Source: DSUN01 sp035527715 (GTDB lineage Bacteria > Planctomycetota > PUPC01 > DSUN01). From it: a stretch of DNA of 62,282 nucleotides. This document shows, piece by piece, positions 36,492 through 43,953 of this stretch. Where the stretch lies: positions 1 through 62,282 of the forward strand of contig DATKZY010000239.1 of NCBI GenBank assembly GCA_035527715.1, read 5' to 3'. The stretch's first letter is position 1, and each line of letters begins with the position of its first letter. The notes beneath the pieces were generated by a model. That model was not told the DNA's origin and searched no databases. It was given only the letters and a program-made list of their open reading frames with translations. Position numbers and translations under genes: made by a program.

Positions 36492-38888
36492 CTACTTCTT
36501 CCGCACGCGCAGGACAATGTCCTCGTCGAAGGTCGGCGAGGGGATGTCCACGGCACCCTGGCGGGGCTCGACCTCGTCGGTGCGGACGCTCTTGCCGTTC
36601 TTGGGGTCGAACCAGGCGGCCTCGTAGCGGCCGGCAGGAAGGCCGAGCCGCATGACCCCCTGCTCGGCCGAGCCCATCAGGTACACGAACACCTCGTCCT
36701 TGCGCACCGCGGTGAGGCGGGCGACGTTGCGGGGGGTGGCGAGGACGACCGATTCGTCGCGCCGCAGCTCCCAGTAGGCGGTGCCGCGGGCGTAGTCGGC
36801 CAGATACCGGCAGTGCTCGAACAGCGGCGAGCGGGCCGTGAGCGGCTGCCAGGGGGCACGCGACGCCGACGTGCCCAGGAGCAGCGCCTGCCAGAACACC
36901 GCCCGCTCGGCCCGCGGCGTCTTCACCGTCGGCTCGTTGAGGAACACGGGCATCCGGATGCCGTGGGGCTCGGGCGGCGTGTCGCCGCGCAGGTTCGCGA
37001 TGTCAATGCCCTGGATGCGGAAGTAGGCCTCGGGCTGCGCGGCGACGGCGAGCGAGACCAGGTGGTCGTACGGGTCGTGCTCGCGGAGGAACGCGGCCCA
37101 GTGCTCGACCCAGCGGAGCCCCAGGGCGCCGGCGCTCCCGCGGCGGTTCATCTCGTTGCTCAGCTCGTAGTAGACGTTTGGATACGCCGCGGTGCGGGCG
37201 AGGAGGTACCCGACATATGCCTCCTGGGCAGCCCGGTTCGCCGCGTTCGAGAGGTCGTAGAAGGTCGGGCAGCCCGCCAGGCCGGCGAGCGGGCCGCCGT
37301 TCCGCTCGTTGAACGGATGAAGGCTCCAGCGATTCCCGTTGCCTTCCGCCAGCCCCGTCTCGTCGAAGACGGTCAGCTCGAACACGATGCCCGCCTTCGC
37401 ACCCTCGGCGATCACGGCATCCAGCTTGTCCCAGAACCCCAGCGAGAAGCGCGTCAGGTCGTACCCCGCCCCGTCGCCCCTGAGCGGCCACGGCGAGAGG
37501 TCGGGGTGGCGCTGGACGGTCGCGGCCGGCACCCAGGGGACCTCGAGGAGGAAGATCCGGCTCTTGTTCATGCCCGCCTTGGCGCAGGCGAGGAGATAGG
37601 CTTCCCAGACCTCCGGGGTGTTGGCTGGCTCGCCCGCTGCGTTGGGCGCGCCGAGGGCCTCGGTGCCCGTGCCGATGGGGTAGAAGCGCGAGCCATCGGC
37701 GAAGGCGAGGAACCGCGGGTTGTCCCGGGCAATGCGCACGAAGCCCGGCGCCTTGGAGGGCACGCACTTGGCCCCGCCGTGGCGGACCTCGGCCGCGTCG
37801 CCCGCCTTGAAGTCCACGCGGTAGTACCAGGCGCCCTCCTGGTCGAGGGTGCCGCGCACCTTCCAGGTGCCGTCGCCCGCGTAGAAGCCGCTCACCCGGA
37901 TGTTGCGGTCGTCGGGCGCCACGAACGTCGCCGTGAGCGTCGCGTCGGCGAACGGGTTGGCGAGTTTCAGCGGCTTCTCGGGCTTGAAGGCGACCTCGCA
38001 GAGGCCGTAGAGGGGAATCTCAGTCGTCGGCTCCTTGTCGGGCCTGTCCACCCGCACCGCAGGGTCGAGGCTCCTGCCGCGCCGGCCGAGGGCCACGATA
38101 GCATCCTTCTTCACGATCGGGTCCGGGTCGTTCACCATCTTGAGGAGGAGCTTGGTGGCGGCTTCGCCGGGGATGTTGCCGAGCGCGACGACGGCCTTGG
38201 CCCGCACGTGGTTATCGGCGTCGGCGAGCGCCTGGGCGAGGGCGGGCAGCGCGGCCTCGCCGCCGATCTTGCCGACGGCCCAGGTCGCGCACCGCCGGGT
38301 CTCGACGCCTGCCTTCTTGAGCACCTGGTTGAGCGCGGGCACCGAGGCGGCGCCGATCTGCGTCAGGCTGATCGCCGCCTTCCAGCGGAGATCCTCGTCC
38401 GCCTCCTCCAGCGCCGCGGCCAGCGGGCCGGCGCCGTCGGGGTCGCCGATCTCGCCCAGGGTCCAGGCGGCGCAGTGCTTTGCGGCCAGGCCCCCGCTCA
38501 TCAGCACGGCCACGGTGTGCAGCACGCTGGCCTTGCCGAGCTGTTTGAGGCCGACCGCTGCCTTCCAGCGCACCTCGTCGTCCGCGTCGTCCAGCGCCCG
38601 GGCGAGGGGGCCCACGGCGCTCTCGTGGCGCATCTCGCTGAGGACCCAGGCCGCCATGCGCTTCCCCTCCACCCAGTTGCCGGCGAACAGTTCGCCGACC
38701 ACCGGCACGGCCTTCGGCCCCTCGCGGATCAGCGCCCGTGCGGCATCCCACTTCTTCCCCGGCTCGTTCGCCCCGAGCTGGGTGCACATGCCGCGCAGGC
38801 GCTGAAGCTCCTCGCGCGGCAGTTCCGCGCCCGACGAGGCAACCCCAAAGGCCAACGTGGCCATGAGTAGAGTAAGGCGGTGACGCAT
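36492..38888 (-). CDS. Secreted HEAT-repeat / DUF5060 / glycoside-hydrolase-like fusion
   Basis: 798 residues from ATG at 38,888, where the signal peptide starts (MRHRLTLLMATLAFGVASSG). Residues about 25-290 are HEAT-like repeats (for example DDADDEVRWKAAVGLKQLGK, DPIVKKDAIVALGRRG). Residues about 300-375 form a DUF5060 domain. Residues about 390-720 form a TIM-barrel with YYELSNEMNRRG (likely acid/base Glu) and VFLNEPTVK. A short beta domain closes the protein. It is probably exported and acts on polysaccharides or glycosides, the HEAT part giving a docking surface. The fusion order is unusual. Substrate is unknown. Confidence 0.78.
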   Translation of the reverse strand: MRHRLTLLMATLAFGVASSGAELPREELQRLRGMCTQLGANEPGKKWDAARALIREGPKAVPVVGELFAGNWVEGKRMAAWVLSEMRHESAVGPLARALDDADDEVRWKAAVGLKQLGKASVLHTVAVLMSGGLAAKHCAAWTLGEIGDPDGAGPLAAALEEADEDLRWKAAISLTQIGAASVPALNQVLKKAGVETRRCATWAVGKIGGEAALPALAQALADADNHVRAKAVVALGNIPGEAATKLLLKMVNDPDPIVKKDAIVALGRRGRSLDPAVRVDRPDKEPTTEIPLYGLCEVAFKPEKPLKLANPFADATLTATFVAPDDRNIRVSGFYAGDGTWKVRGTLDQEGAWYYRVDFKAGDAAEVRHGGAKCVPSKAPGFVRIARDNPRFLAFADGSRFYPIGTGTEALGAPNAAGEPANTPEVWEAYLLACAKAGMNKSRIFLLEVPWVPAATVQRHPDLSPWPLRGDGAGYDLTRFSLGFWDKLDAVIAEGAKAGIVFELTVFDETGLAEGNGNRWSLHPFNERNGGPLAGLAGCPTFYDLSNAANRAAQEAYVGYLLARTAAYPNVYYELSNEMNRRGSAGALGLRWVEHWAAFLREHDPYDHLVSLAVAAQPEAYFRIQGIDIANLRGDTPPEPHGIRMPVFLNEPTVKTPRAERAVFWQALLLGTSASRAPWQPLTARSPLFEHCRYLADYARGTAYWELRRDESVVLATPRNVARLTAVRKDEVFVYLMGSAEQGVMRLGLPAGRYEAAWFDPKNGKSVRTDEVEPRQGAVDIPSPTFDEDIVLRVRKK

Positions 38889-38931
38889 CCCTTCGATTCG
38901 GCCCCCAAGGCGGCCAGCCTCCCGTCCGCGG

Positions 38932-38960
38932 AGTGTAGCAGATGCACGGTGGGCAATCAA
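38932..38960 (-). promoter_or_regulatory. Promoter of the HEAT-DUF5060 gene
   Basis: TTGATT (38,960-38,955), 17 bases, TACACT (38,937-38,932), 43 bases before the ATG. The remaining gap to 39,158 shows no gene. Confidence 0.6.
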
Positions 38961-39158
38961 CCCGCAGGGGGATGGGACCACGTAAGACCTTGTCAAGCCG
39001 TGTCAGATACTGCAACGATGAATTGAGCGGGAGTCGCCGCCCTGCGACCATGCTGCCCGCGCCCTCAGATGGTCTGCCTGCGCCGTTTGGTCGTTCGGCA
39101 CCCGAGCCGCGAACCAGGCCGCGTGGATTCCTGGGCAGGCTCCTGGCGGCTTGATCAG

Positions 39159-40814
39159 CTATCCCTCCTCTCTCCGCACCAGCATCAGGACCCAGTCCTC
39201 GCCGTCGGGCTTGTCGGGAAGCGTCAGGGCTCCCGCCTTCGTGGCGGACAGGTCTGGTGCTTCCCGGTAACTCCCCGTGCGGGGATCGAACCAGGTGGTG
39301 GCATAGGCCGTTGCCGGGGTGAGCCCGTGGAGGCTTCCGATGGACCGTTTCGTGCCGTACGCGTACACCACCGCCCGGCGGTCCGCTTCCGTCGCCAGGA
39401 CCGTGGCTTCGGGCTCTGCAAACCGGCACCAAGCCGGGTCCGCGAACCGGGGCTCGAGCTTCCACCAGCCGAATGCGGTGAAGAAGTGCCGAAGGTGGCG
39501 CATGTGGGCGGAGCCGGGCAGGTTCATGCCTTCGTGCCACCAGGTGTTGGGGTTGTAGCCGTGCCCCCGCCGGTCGGCCTTGTCCCACTTGAGTAGCCAG
39601 ACCGCCGCGGCGCCGTAGGTGAAGCCATAGCTGCCGCTCAGCAGCGCCTTCCAGGCCACGTGGCGGACGTCGTCGGCCGTGGCCTTGCGCGGGCCGCAGA
39701 TGATCTGCTCGTACATGGCTTCGGTCTCGACGAAGGGCTTGCGCGGCTGGTAGTCCCAGTAGAAGCGGTAGTCGGCCTGGGTGCGCGGGCCGGAGTTCGT
39801 GTGCCCGCCCTGAAGCGGGAACCAGGTGTGCCAGGGTTCCTTGCCCCAGACGGTCGGGCGCCCCGGATACATGTGGCCGCCCACGGGATGTCCGTAGCCG
39901 TTGGCGGCGGCGAAAGCTGCTGCCGCCGCTGCCCAGGAGTCCAGGTCGGTGGTCGGCTTGCCCTCGCGCGGAGGCAGGTTCACCTCCTGCGCGGTGAACC
40001 ACACGAGCGGATGCGCCCCGTACCGGGCGGCGACGTATCTGGCCAGACGCACGAGCGACTCGCGAGGGACGCGCAGGGAGGTGTTGTACAGGCCGATGCC
40101 CTGGGCGATCACGAAGCCGCGGGCAGCCAGGTGGTTCAGCATCGGGTCCATGACCTCACGGAAGCGCGTGGGCTCGATGCAGGCGTAATGGTCGTCCCGC
40201 CACCAATGGCGCAGGTGGCCGGCGAAGTAGTTCTGGTAGACCGTGAACCCCTTCGTCGCGCGATCGGCGACCAACTGGTGGAACTGGCTGCGGCCGGCCG
40301 CATCTGGGGCGTTGTTCTCGTGGAGCCGCTCCCAGTCGGCCATCTGCCAGTGGGTGTCGCCGAGCCAGAAGAACGGCGTGCCGTCGGCGCGAACGAAGTA
40401 GCGGCGGTTCGGGCTCGCCTTGACGAACCCATGCCGATAGTTCGGATTTTCCCCCTCGTACGGCACGCAGCGCAACATGCCCATCAGGCCGTGGAGGCCC
40501 GTGTTGTCCCGATCCGAGCACGCTGTCTCCCACCGCCATTCCCCCGGCTCGGGAGGGGCGAACCGGATCTTCCAGGCCGAGCCGCCATCCCAGAACCCGG
40601 ACCGTTCGATCCGCCGATCGCCATGCGAGAACACGGCAGTGACCGCCGCGTCGGCGAACGGATTGGCATAGGCGCGGCCGCTGGTCAGCGCGATCTCGGC
40701 GATCGTCCACGTGGCAACGGAGTTGACTTTGCCCGCATGCATCGGGCTCGTCTCCGCGCAGCACGGCCATGCGGCGAGGACCCCGATGCACACAGGCAGA
40801 GCCTTACGGTGCAT
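39159..40814 (-). CDS. Secreted DUF5060-DUF4038 glycoside-hydrolase-like protein
   Basis: 551 residues. The signal peptide is MHRKALPVCIGVLAAWPCCA. A DUF5060 domain (about 35-115, YANPFADAAVTAVFSH) is followed by the DUF4038 TIM-barrel (about 135-440), whose hallmark reads FFWLGDTHWQMADWERLHEN. A C-terminal beta domain like putative collagen-binding domain 2 starts near 460 and includes ATTWFDPRTGSYREAPDLS. DUF4038 enzymes include apiosidases, so cleavage of plant-type glycosides is plausible. It shares the DUF5060 domain with the downstream gene but has its own promoter (40,911-40,883). Confidence 0.85.
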   Translation of the reverse strand: MHRKALPVCIGVLAAWPCCAETSPMHAGKVNSVATWTIAEIALTSGRAYANPFADAAVTAVFSHGDRRIERSGFWDGGSAWKIRFAPPEPGEWRWETACSDRDNTGLHGLMGMLRCVPYEGENPNYRHGFVKASPNRRYFVRADGTPFFWLGDTHWQMADWERLHENNAPDAAGRSQFHQLVADRATKGFTVYQNYFAGHLRHWWRDDHYACIEPTRFREVMDPMLNHLAARGFVIAQGIGLYNTSLRVPRESLVRLARYVAARYGAHPLVWFTAQEVNLPPREGKPTTDLDSWAAAAAAFAAANGYGHPVGGHMYPGRPTVWGKEPWHTWFPLQGGHTNSGPRTQADYRFYWDYQPRKPFVETEAMYEQIICGPRKATADDVRHVAWKALLSGSYGFTYGAAAVWLLKWDKADRRGHGYNPNTWWHEGMNLPGSAHMRHLRHFFTAFGWWKLEPRFADPAWCRFAEPEATVLATEADRRAVVYAYGTKRSIGSLHGLTPATAYATTWFDPRTGSYREAPDLSATKAGALTLPDKPDGEDWVLMLVRREEG

Positions 40815-40882
40815 CCTGTTTACCCCTCGCCGGGCTGTCCAGTCTCATTCGCATGCTTGATTCGTCACACCTCCACGCCGGC

Positions 40883-40911
40883 ATCCTACCACCCGCCCCC
40901 CATGCTGTCAA
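40883..40911 (-). promoter_or_regulatory. Promoter of the DUF4038 gene
   Basis: TTGACA (40,911-40,906), 17 bases, TAGGAT (40,888-40,883), about 70 bases before the start codon. Confidence 0.6.
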
Positions 40912-41020
40912 GGATCTTGGCGTCGCGAGCGCCCGAATTCAGCATGCCAATGGGCACCAATGGACCCACGGCTATCGGCCAATGGGACGAAGGGGCATCA
41001 CGGCCCGCGCCGGGGCGAGG

Positions 41021-41049
41021 TTGACAGGCGGGGGGAAAACGCCTAGCTT
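41021..41049 (+). promoter_or_regulatory. Possible promoter of the PHP phosphatase gene
   Basis: TTGACA (41,021-41,026), 17 bases, TAGCTT (41,044-41,049); the -10 box is poor. It ends 10 bases before the ATG, which would give a near-leaderless message. Confidence 0.45.
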
Positions 41050-41058
41050 GTCGCCACT

Positions 41059-41904
41059 ATGTGCACCATCCGCGAGCCGAAGTCGGGAAACAGGAGACTG
41101 CCCGCCGACCTGCACATGCACTCGAAGCTCTGCGGCCATGCCGTGGGGGAGATGGACGAGTATGTCGCGCGCGCCATCGAGCTGGGCCTCGAGGCCGCCG
41201 GCTTCTCGTTCCACCTCCCCATCCGCATCCCCGTGTCCTACAAGATCAACGTCACGCGGGAGGAGCTGGATTCCCTGACGACGGAGATCGAGCGGCTGCG
41301 GGCGGCGTATGGGGAGCGAATCCCCATCCTCTTCGGGGGCGAGGCCGACTACTTGCCCGGCAACGAGGCCGAGGTGGCCGCGCTGGCCGCCGCCTACCCG
41401 TTCGACTACCTCATCGCCTCCGTGCACTTCGTCGGCGACTGGGCGTTCGACCACCCCGCCGCGGCGCCCGACTTCGACCGGTGGGACCGCCGCAAGCTGT
41501 ACGAGACCTACTTCGGCCTGGTGCGCGACGCCGTCGCCACCGGCCTCTTCGACGTCGTCGGCCACGTGGACCTCATCAAGAAGTTCGGCCACCGCCTGGA
41601 AGGCGACTGGACCGACCTCGTCGAGGCCCTCTGCGCCGAGATGCGCCGCCGCGACGTCGCAATGGAGATCAACACGGCGGGATTCGACAAGCCGGTCGGC
41701 GAGCAGTATGCCTCGGAGGAGATCGTGCGGCGCAGCTTCGCCGCGGGAGTGCCCCTCCTCTTCGGCTCCGACGCGCACGCGCCGCGAGAGGTCGGGCGCT
41801 ACTTCCCGCAAGCCATTGCACTCGCCCGTGCCGCGGGCTACACGCAGTACGCCTGCTTCGCCAGTCGCCAGCGCACCCTTCGCCCCATCATCGCAGAAGG
41901 CTGA
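41059..41904 (+). CDS. PHP-family histidinol-phosphatase-like protein
   Basis: 281 residues. The PHP metal-binding motifs are present: DLHMHSKLCGHA at 17-28 with His19 and His21, GGEADYLPG, ASVHFVGDWAFD, VVGHVDLIKKFG and FGSDAHAPREVG. This order matches HisJ-type histidinol-phosphate phosphatase, which makes L-histidinol in histidine biosynthesis. No other his gene is near, so another phosphoester substrate is possible. Its 3' end overlaps the convergent radical SAM gene by 17 bases. Confidence 0.85.
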   Translation: MCTIREPKSGNRRLPADLHMHSKLCGHAVGEMDEYVARAIELGLEAAGFSFHLPIRIPVSYKINVTREELDSLTTEIERLRAAYGERIPILFGGEADYLPGNEAEVAALAAAYPFDYLIASVHFVGDWAFDHPAAAPDFDRWDRRKLYETYFGLVRDAVATGLFDVVGHVDLIKKFGHRLEGDWTDLVEALCAEMRRRDVAMEINTAGFDKPVGEQYASEEIVRRSFAAGVPLLFGSDAHAPREVGRYFPQAIALARAAGYTQYACFASRQRTLRPIIAEG

Positions 41905-43024
41905 TGCGCAGCGGCAGGTGCGAGACGAGCTCCGGCCGCCCGCACGGGGGCCTCGCGAGCCCCTTGCACCGCACGTGGCAGAAGGCCGTGCAACCCTCCA
42001 CGGGATGGAAGGCCCCTCCCAGCCCCTTGACGCAGAACGGCAGGGCGTAGCCCTCGCAGCTCGGCAGGCCAGGGGAATCGGTTTCCTCCGGCGCATTCTC
42101 CTGGCAGGTGGCGTAGGTCATCCCGTGGGCCTCGCACACGGCTCGAAGGCGCCGGTGGAACGCCAGCCGCAGCGGCCGCCGCCACAGGTAGCCCGTGGAC
42201 GTGCCGGAGCGGTCGAACGCGTAGTCCCTGCGCAGCCCCTCCGCCGCACTGGGGCTCAGTTCCGCCATTAATGCCTCCAACCGCTGGAAGGACGACGAGG
42301 AGTGACCCGCCGGCGCTTTCCGGGTGAGGCGTCCCGTCGAGCAGATCACGTGCCCGCACCCCGCCTCGGCGAAGCGTGCCACCAACCCCTCTACCTGCTT
42401 GAACCAGCGTTCGCCATAGACGGTCTGGTAGACGTGCGGGAGCATCGGGTCGAGGCGCACGGCGGTCTTCACCCCCCGTTCCGCGAGGCGGCGGACGCTT
42501 CCGAGCCGCTCGTCGAACGCCGGTGCCCGGGGCGACAGGAGCCGCAGGACCTCGGGCGGCCCCTCGATCGTCGTGGCGACCACCTTGTTGGGATGCGCCG
42601 CGAAGCCCGGCACGTCGAGCAGAAACGTCGCGTCGCCCTTCGTGATGACGAGGAACGACAGGCCGCGCTCGACCAGCAGCCGCACAAGGCGGGCCACCTC
42701 GCGGCGCACCTCGGGCACGGCCTGGCACGGGTCGGTCGTGTTCGAGATCGAGATCGGCGGACAGAGCGTCATGCGGTCGAGGTCGCGGGCCACCAGCTCG
42801 GGCAGGTTATCGTAGACCTCCAGCGCGCCGCCGCTGTCCTGGGCGAAAATGGCGTCGCGGGCGTAGCAATAGAGGCACTGGTGGATGCAGTGGCTGAAGC
42901 CCGGTGGCGTGACGTTCACGATCCAGTTGTGGATGCACTTCCGCTGGGAACAGGTGTAGGGGAAGTCGTGGAAGGTAGAGGATTTCTTGTGGACGAGCCG
43001 CACTTGGGGCACGGAGGCGGTCAT
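41888..43024 (-). CDS. SPL-like radical SAM protein
   Basis: 378 residues from ATG at 43,024. The iron-sulfur motif CIHQCLYCYAR gives Cys46, Cys50 and Cys53 (C-x3-C-x2-C), preceded by HDFPYTCSQRKCIHNW with two more Cys. ISISNTTDPCQAVPE and VVATTIEGPPEVLRLLSP fit the spore-photoproduct-lyase-like radical SAM group. Its start overlaps the AhbB stop (ATGA), so it is translationally coupled with the siroheme decarboxylase genes. Whether it repairs DNA or acts on a tetrapyrrole is unknown; context favours the latter only weakly. Confidence 0.78.
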   Translation of the reverse strand: MTASVPQVRLVHKKSSTFHDFPYTCSQRKCIHNWIVNVTPPGFSHCIHQCLYCYARDAIFAQDSGGALEVYDNLPELVARDLDRMTLCPPISISNTTDPCQAVPEVRREVARLVRLLVERGLSFLVITKGDATFLLDVPGFAAHPNKVVATTIEGPPEVLRLLSPRAPAFDERLGSVRRLAERGVKTAVRLDPMLPHVYQTVYGERWFKQVEGLVARFAEAGCGHVICSTGRLTRKAPAGHSSSSFQRLEALMAELSPSAAEGLRRDYAFDRSGTSTGYLWRRPLRLAFHRRLRAVCEAHGMTYATCQENAPEETDSPGLPSCEGYALPFCVKGLGGAFHPVEGCTAFCHVRCKGLARPPCGRPELVSHLPLRISLLR

Positions 43025-43479
43025 ATCCTCGTCCACGTCTTCTTGAACTCGCGGGTGCTGAGGAGGGCGACGTAGTCGGTCTCGCCGGTGCGCTGGCACA
43101 GGTCGCGGATGACGGCCTGGCAGCCGGCCTGGGTGCGGCCGTGGATCATCGCGTAGACGTTGTAGGGCCACTCGGGCGCGGCGGCCCGCTCGTAGCAGTG
43201 GGTGATGGCGTCGAACCGCACGGCCTCACGGGCGAAGGCGTCCACCTGCTCGGGCGCGACTCGCCACACGCACATCACGTTGGCTGCGATCCCCGCCTTG
43301 CGGTGGGCGATGGAGGCGCCGAAGCGCCGCACCTCGCCGCGGGCGAGCATGCCCGCCAGGCGCTCCAGGAGGCCCTCGACGGGCATCTCCAGCCGCGCCG
43401 CGGCCTCGGCATACGGCTCGGGCACGATCGGCAAGCCGTCCTGAAGTTCCTGGATAATACGGCGGTCGAGATCATCCAT
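43021..43479 (-). CDS. ahbB: Siroheme decarboxylase subunit AhbB-like
   Basis: 152 residues from ATG at 43,479 (MDDLDRRIIQELQDGLPIVP). An Lrp/AsnC-type winged helix is followed by a ferredoxin-like domain with ITHCYERAAAPEWPYNVYAM and IHGRT, the pattern of AhbB/NirD proteins. With AhbA it decarboxylates siroheme to didecarboxysiroheme in the alternative heme or heme d1 pathway. The start lies inside the end of ahbA, and the stop overlaps the radical SAM start. Older annotation would call it a transcription regulator. Confidence 0.85.
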   Translation of the reverse strand: MDDLDRRIIQELQDGLPIVPEPYAEAAARLEMPVEGLLERLAGMLARGEVRRFGASIAHRKAGIAANVMCVWRVAPEQVDAFAREAVRFDAITHCYERAAAPEWPYNVYAMIHGRTQAGCQAVIRDLCQRTGETDYVALLSTREFKKTWTRI

Positions 43480-43951
43480 TCGCGTCGTCGTCCGAGAAGG
43501 TGAAGCGGACACCGATCTTGAACTTGCGGCGGACCGGCAGGAGCGCGACGGGCAGGCCCGCGGCCCGTTCCATCGCCACCGCAGCCTCGTGGAGGCCCTG
43601 CTGCGACGAGGCGGTGAGGGTGAACCAGAGGTTGTAGGGGCAGGTGCCGTTCAGCGGCACGCGCTGGTAGTTGTGGGTCACGGCGGGGCAGGCGGAGACG
43701 GCGGCGGCCACGGCCTCGATGCGGTCGTGGGGCACGGCCATGGCGCCGAGCGCGCCCACGCGGCCCACCTTCTCGGGGTCGAGCACCGGCCCGATGCGTC
43801 GGATGAGCCCCTTGCGGCGCAAGGCGGCCAGACGCTCGATGACGTCCGCCTCGCTCAGGCCAAGCTCCTTGCCCAGGCAGGCGAACGGCTGCTCCACGAG
43901 GGGGAAGTCGCTTTGGATGCGGGCCAGCAGCTTGGCGTCAGTGTCGTCCAC
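43472..43951 (-). CDS. ahbA: Siroheme decarboxylase subunit AhbA-like
   Basis: 159 residues from a GTG at 43,951, two bases after the beta-galactosidase stop. The winged-helix part (DTDAKLLARIQSDFPLVEQP, LRRKGLIRRIGPVLDPEKVG) precedes VTHNYQRVPLNGTCPYNLWF, the AhbA heme-pathway motif with the conserved His and Tyr. It should form a heterodimer with the AhbB encoded next. AhbC and AhbD are not in the window. Its position directly behind a sugar-cleaving enzyme is unusual. Confidence 0.85.
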   Translation of the reverse strand: MDDTDAKLLARIQSDFPLVEQPFACLGKELGLSEADVIERLAALRRKGLIRRIGPVLDPEKVGRVGALGAMAVPHDRIEAVAAAVSACPAVTHNYQRVPLNGTCPYNLWFTLTASSQQGLHEAAVAMERAAGLPVALLPVRRKFKIGVRFTFSDDDANG

Positions 43952-43953
43952 GG

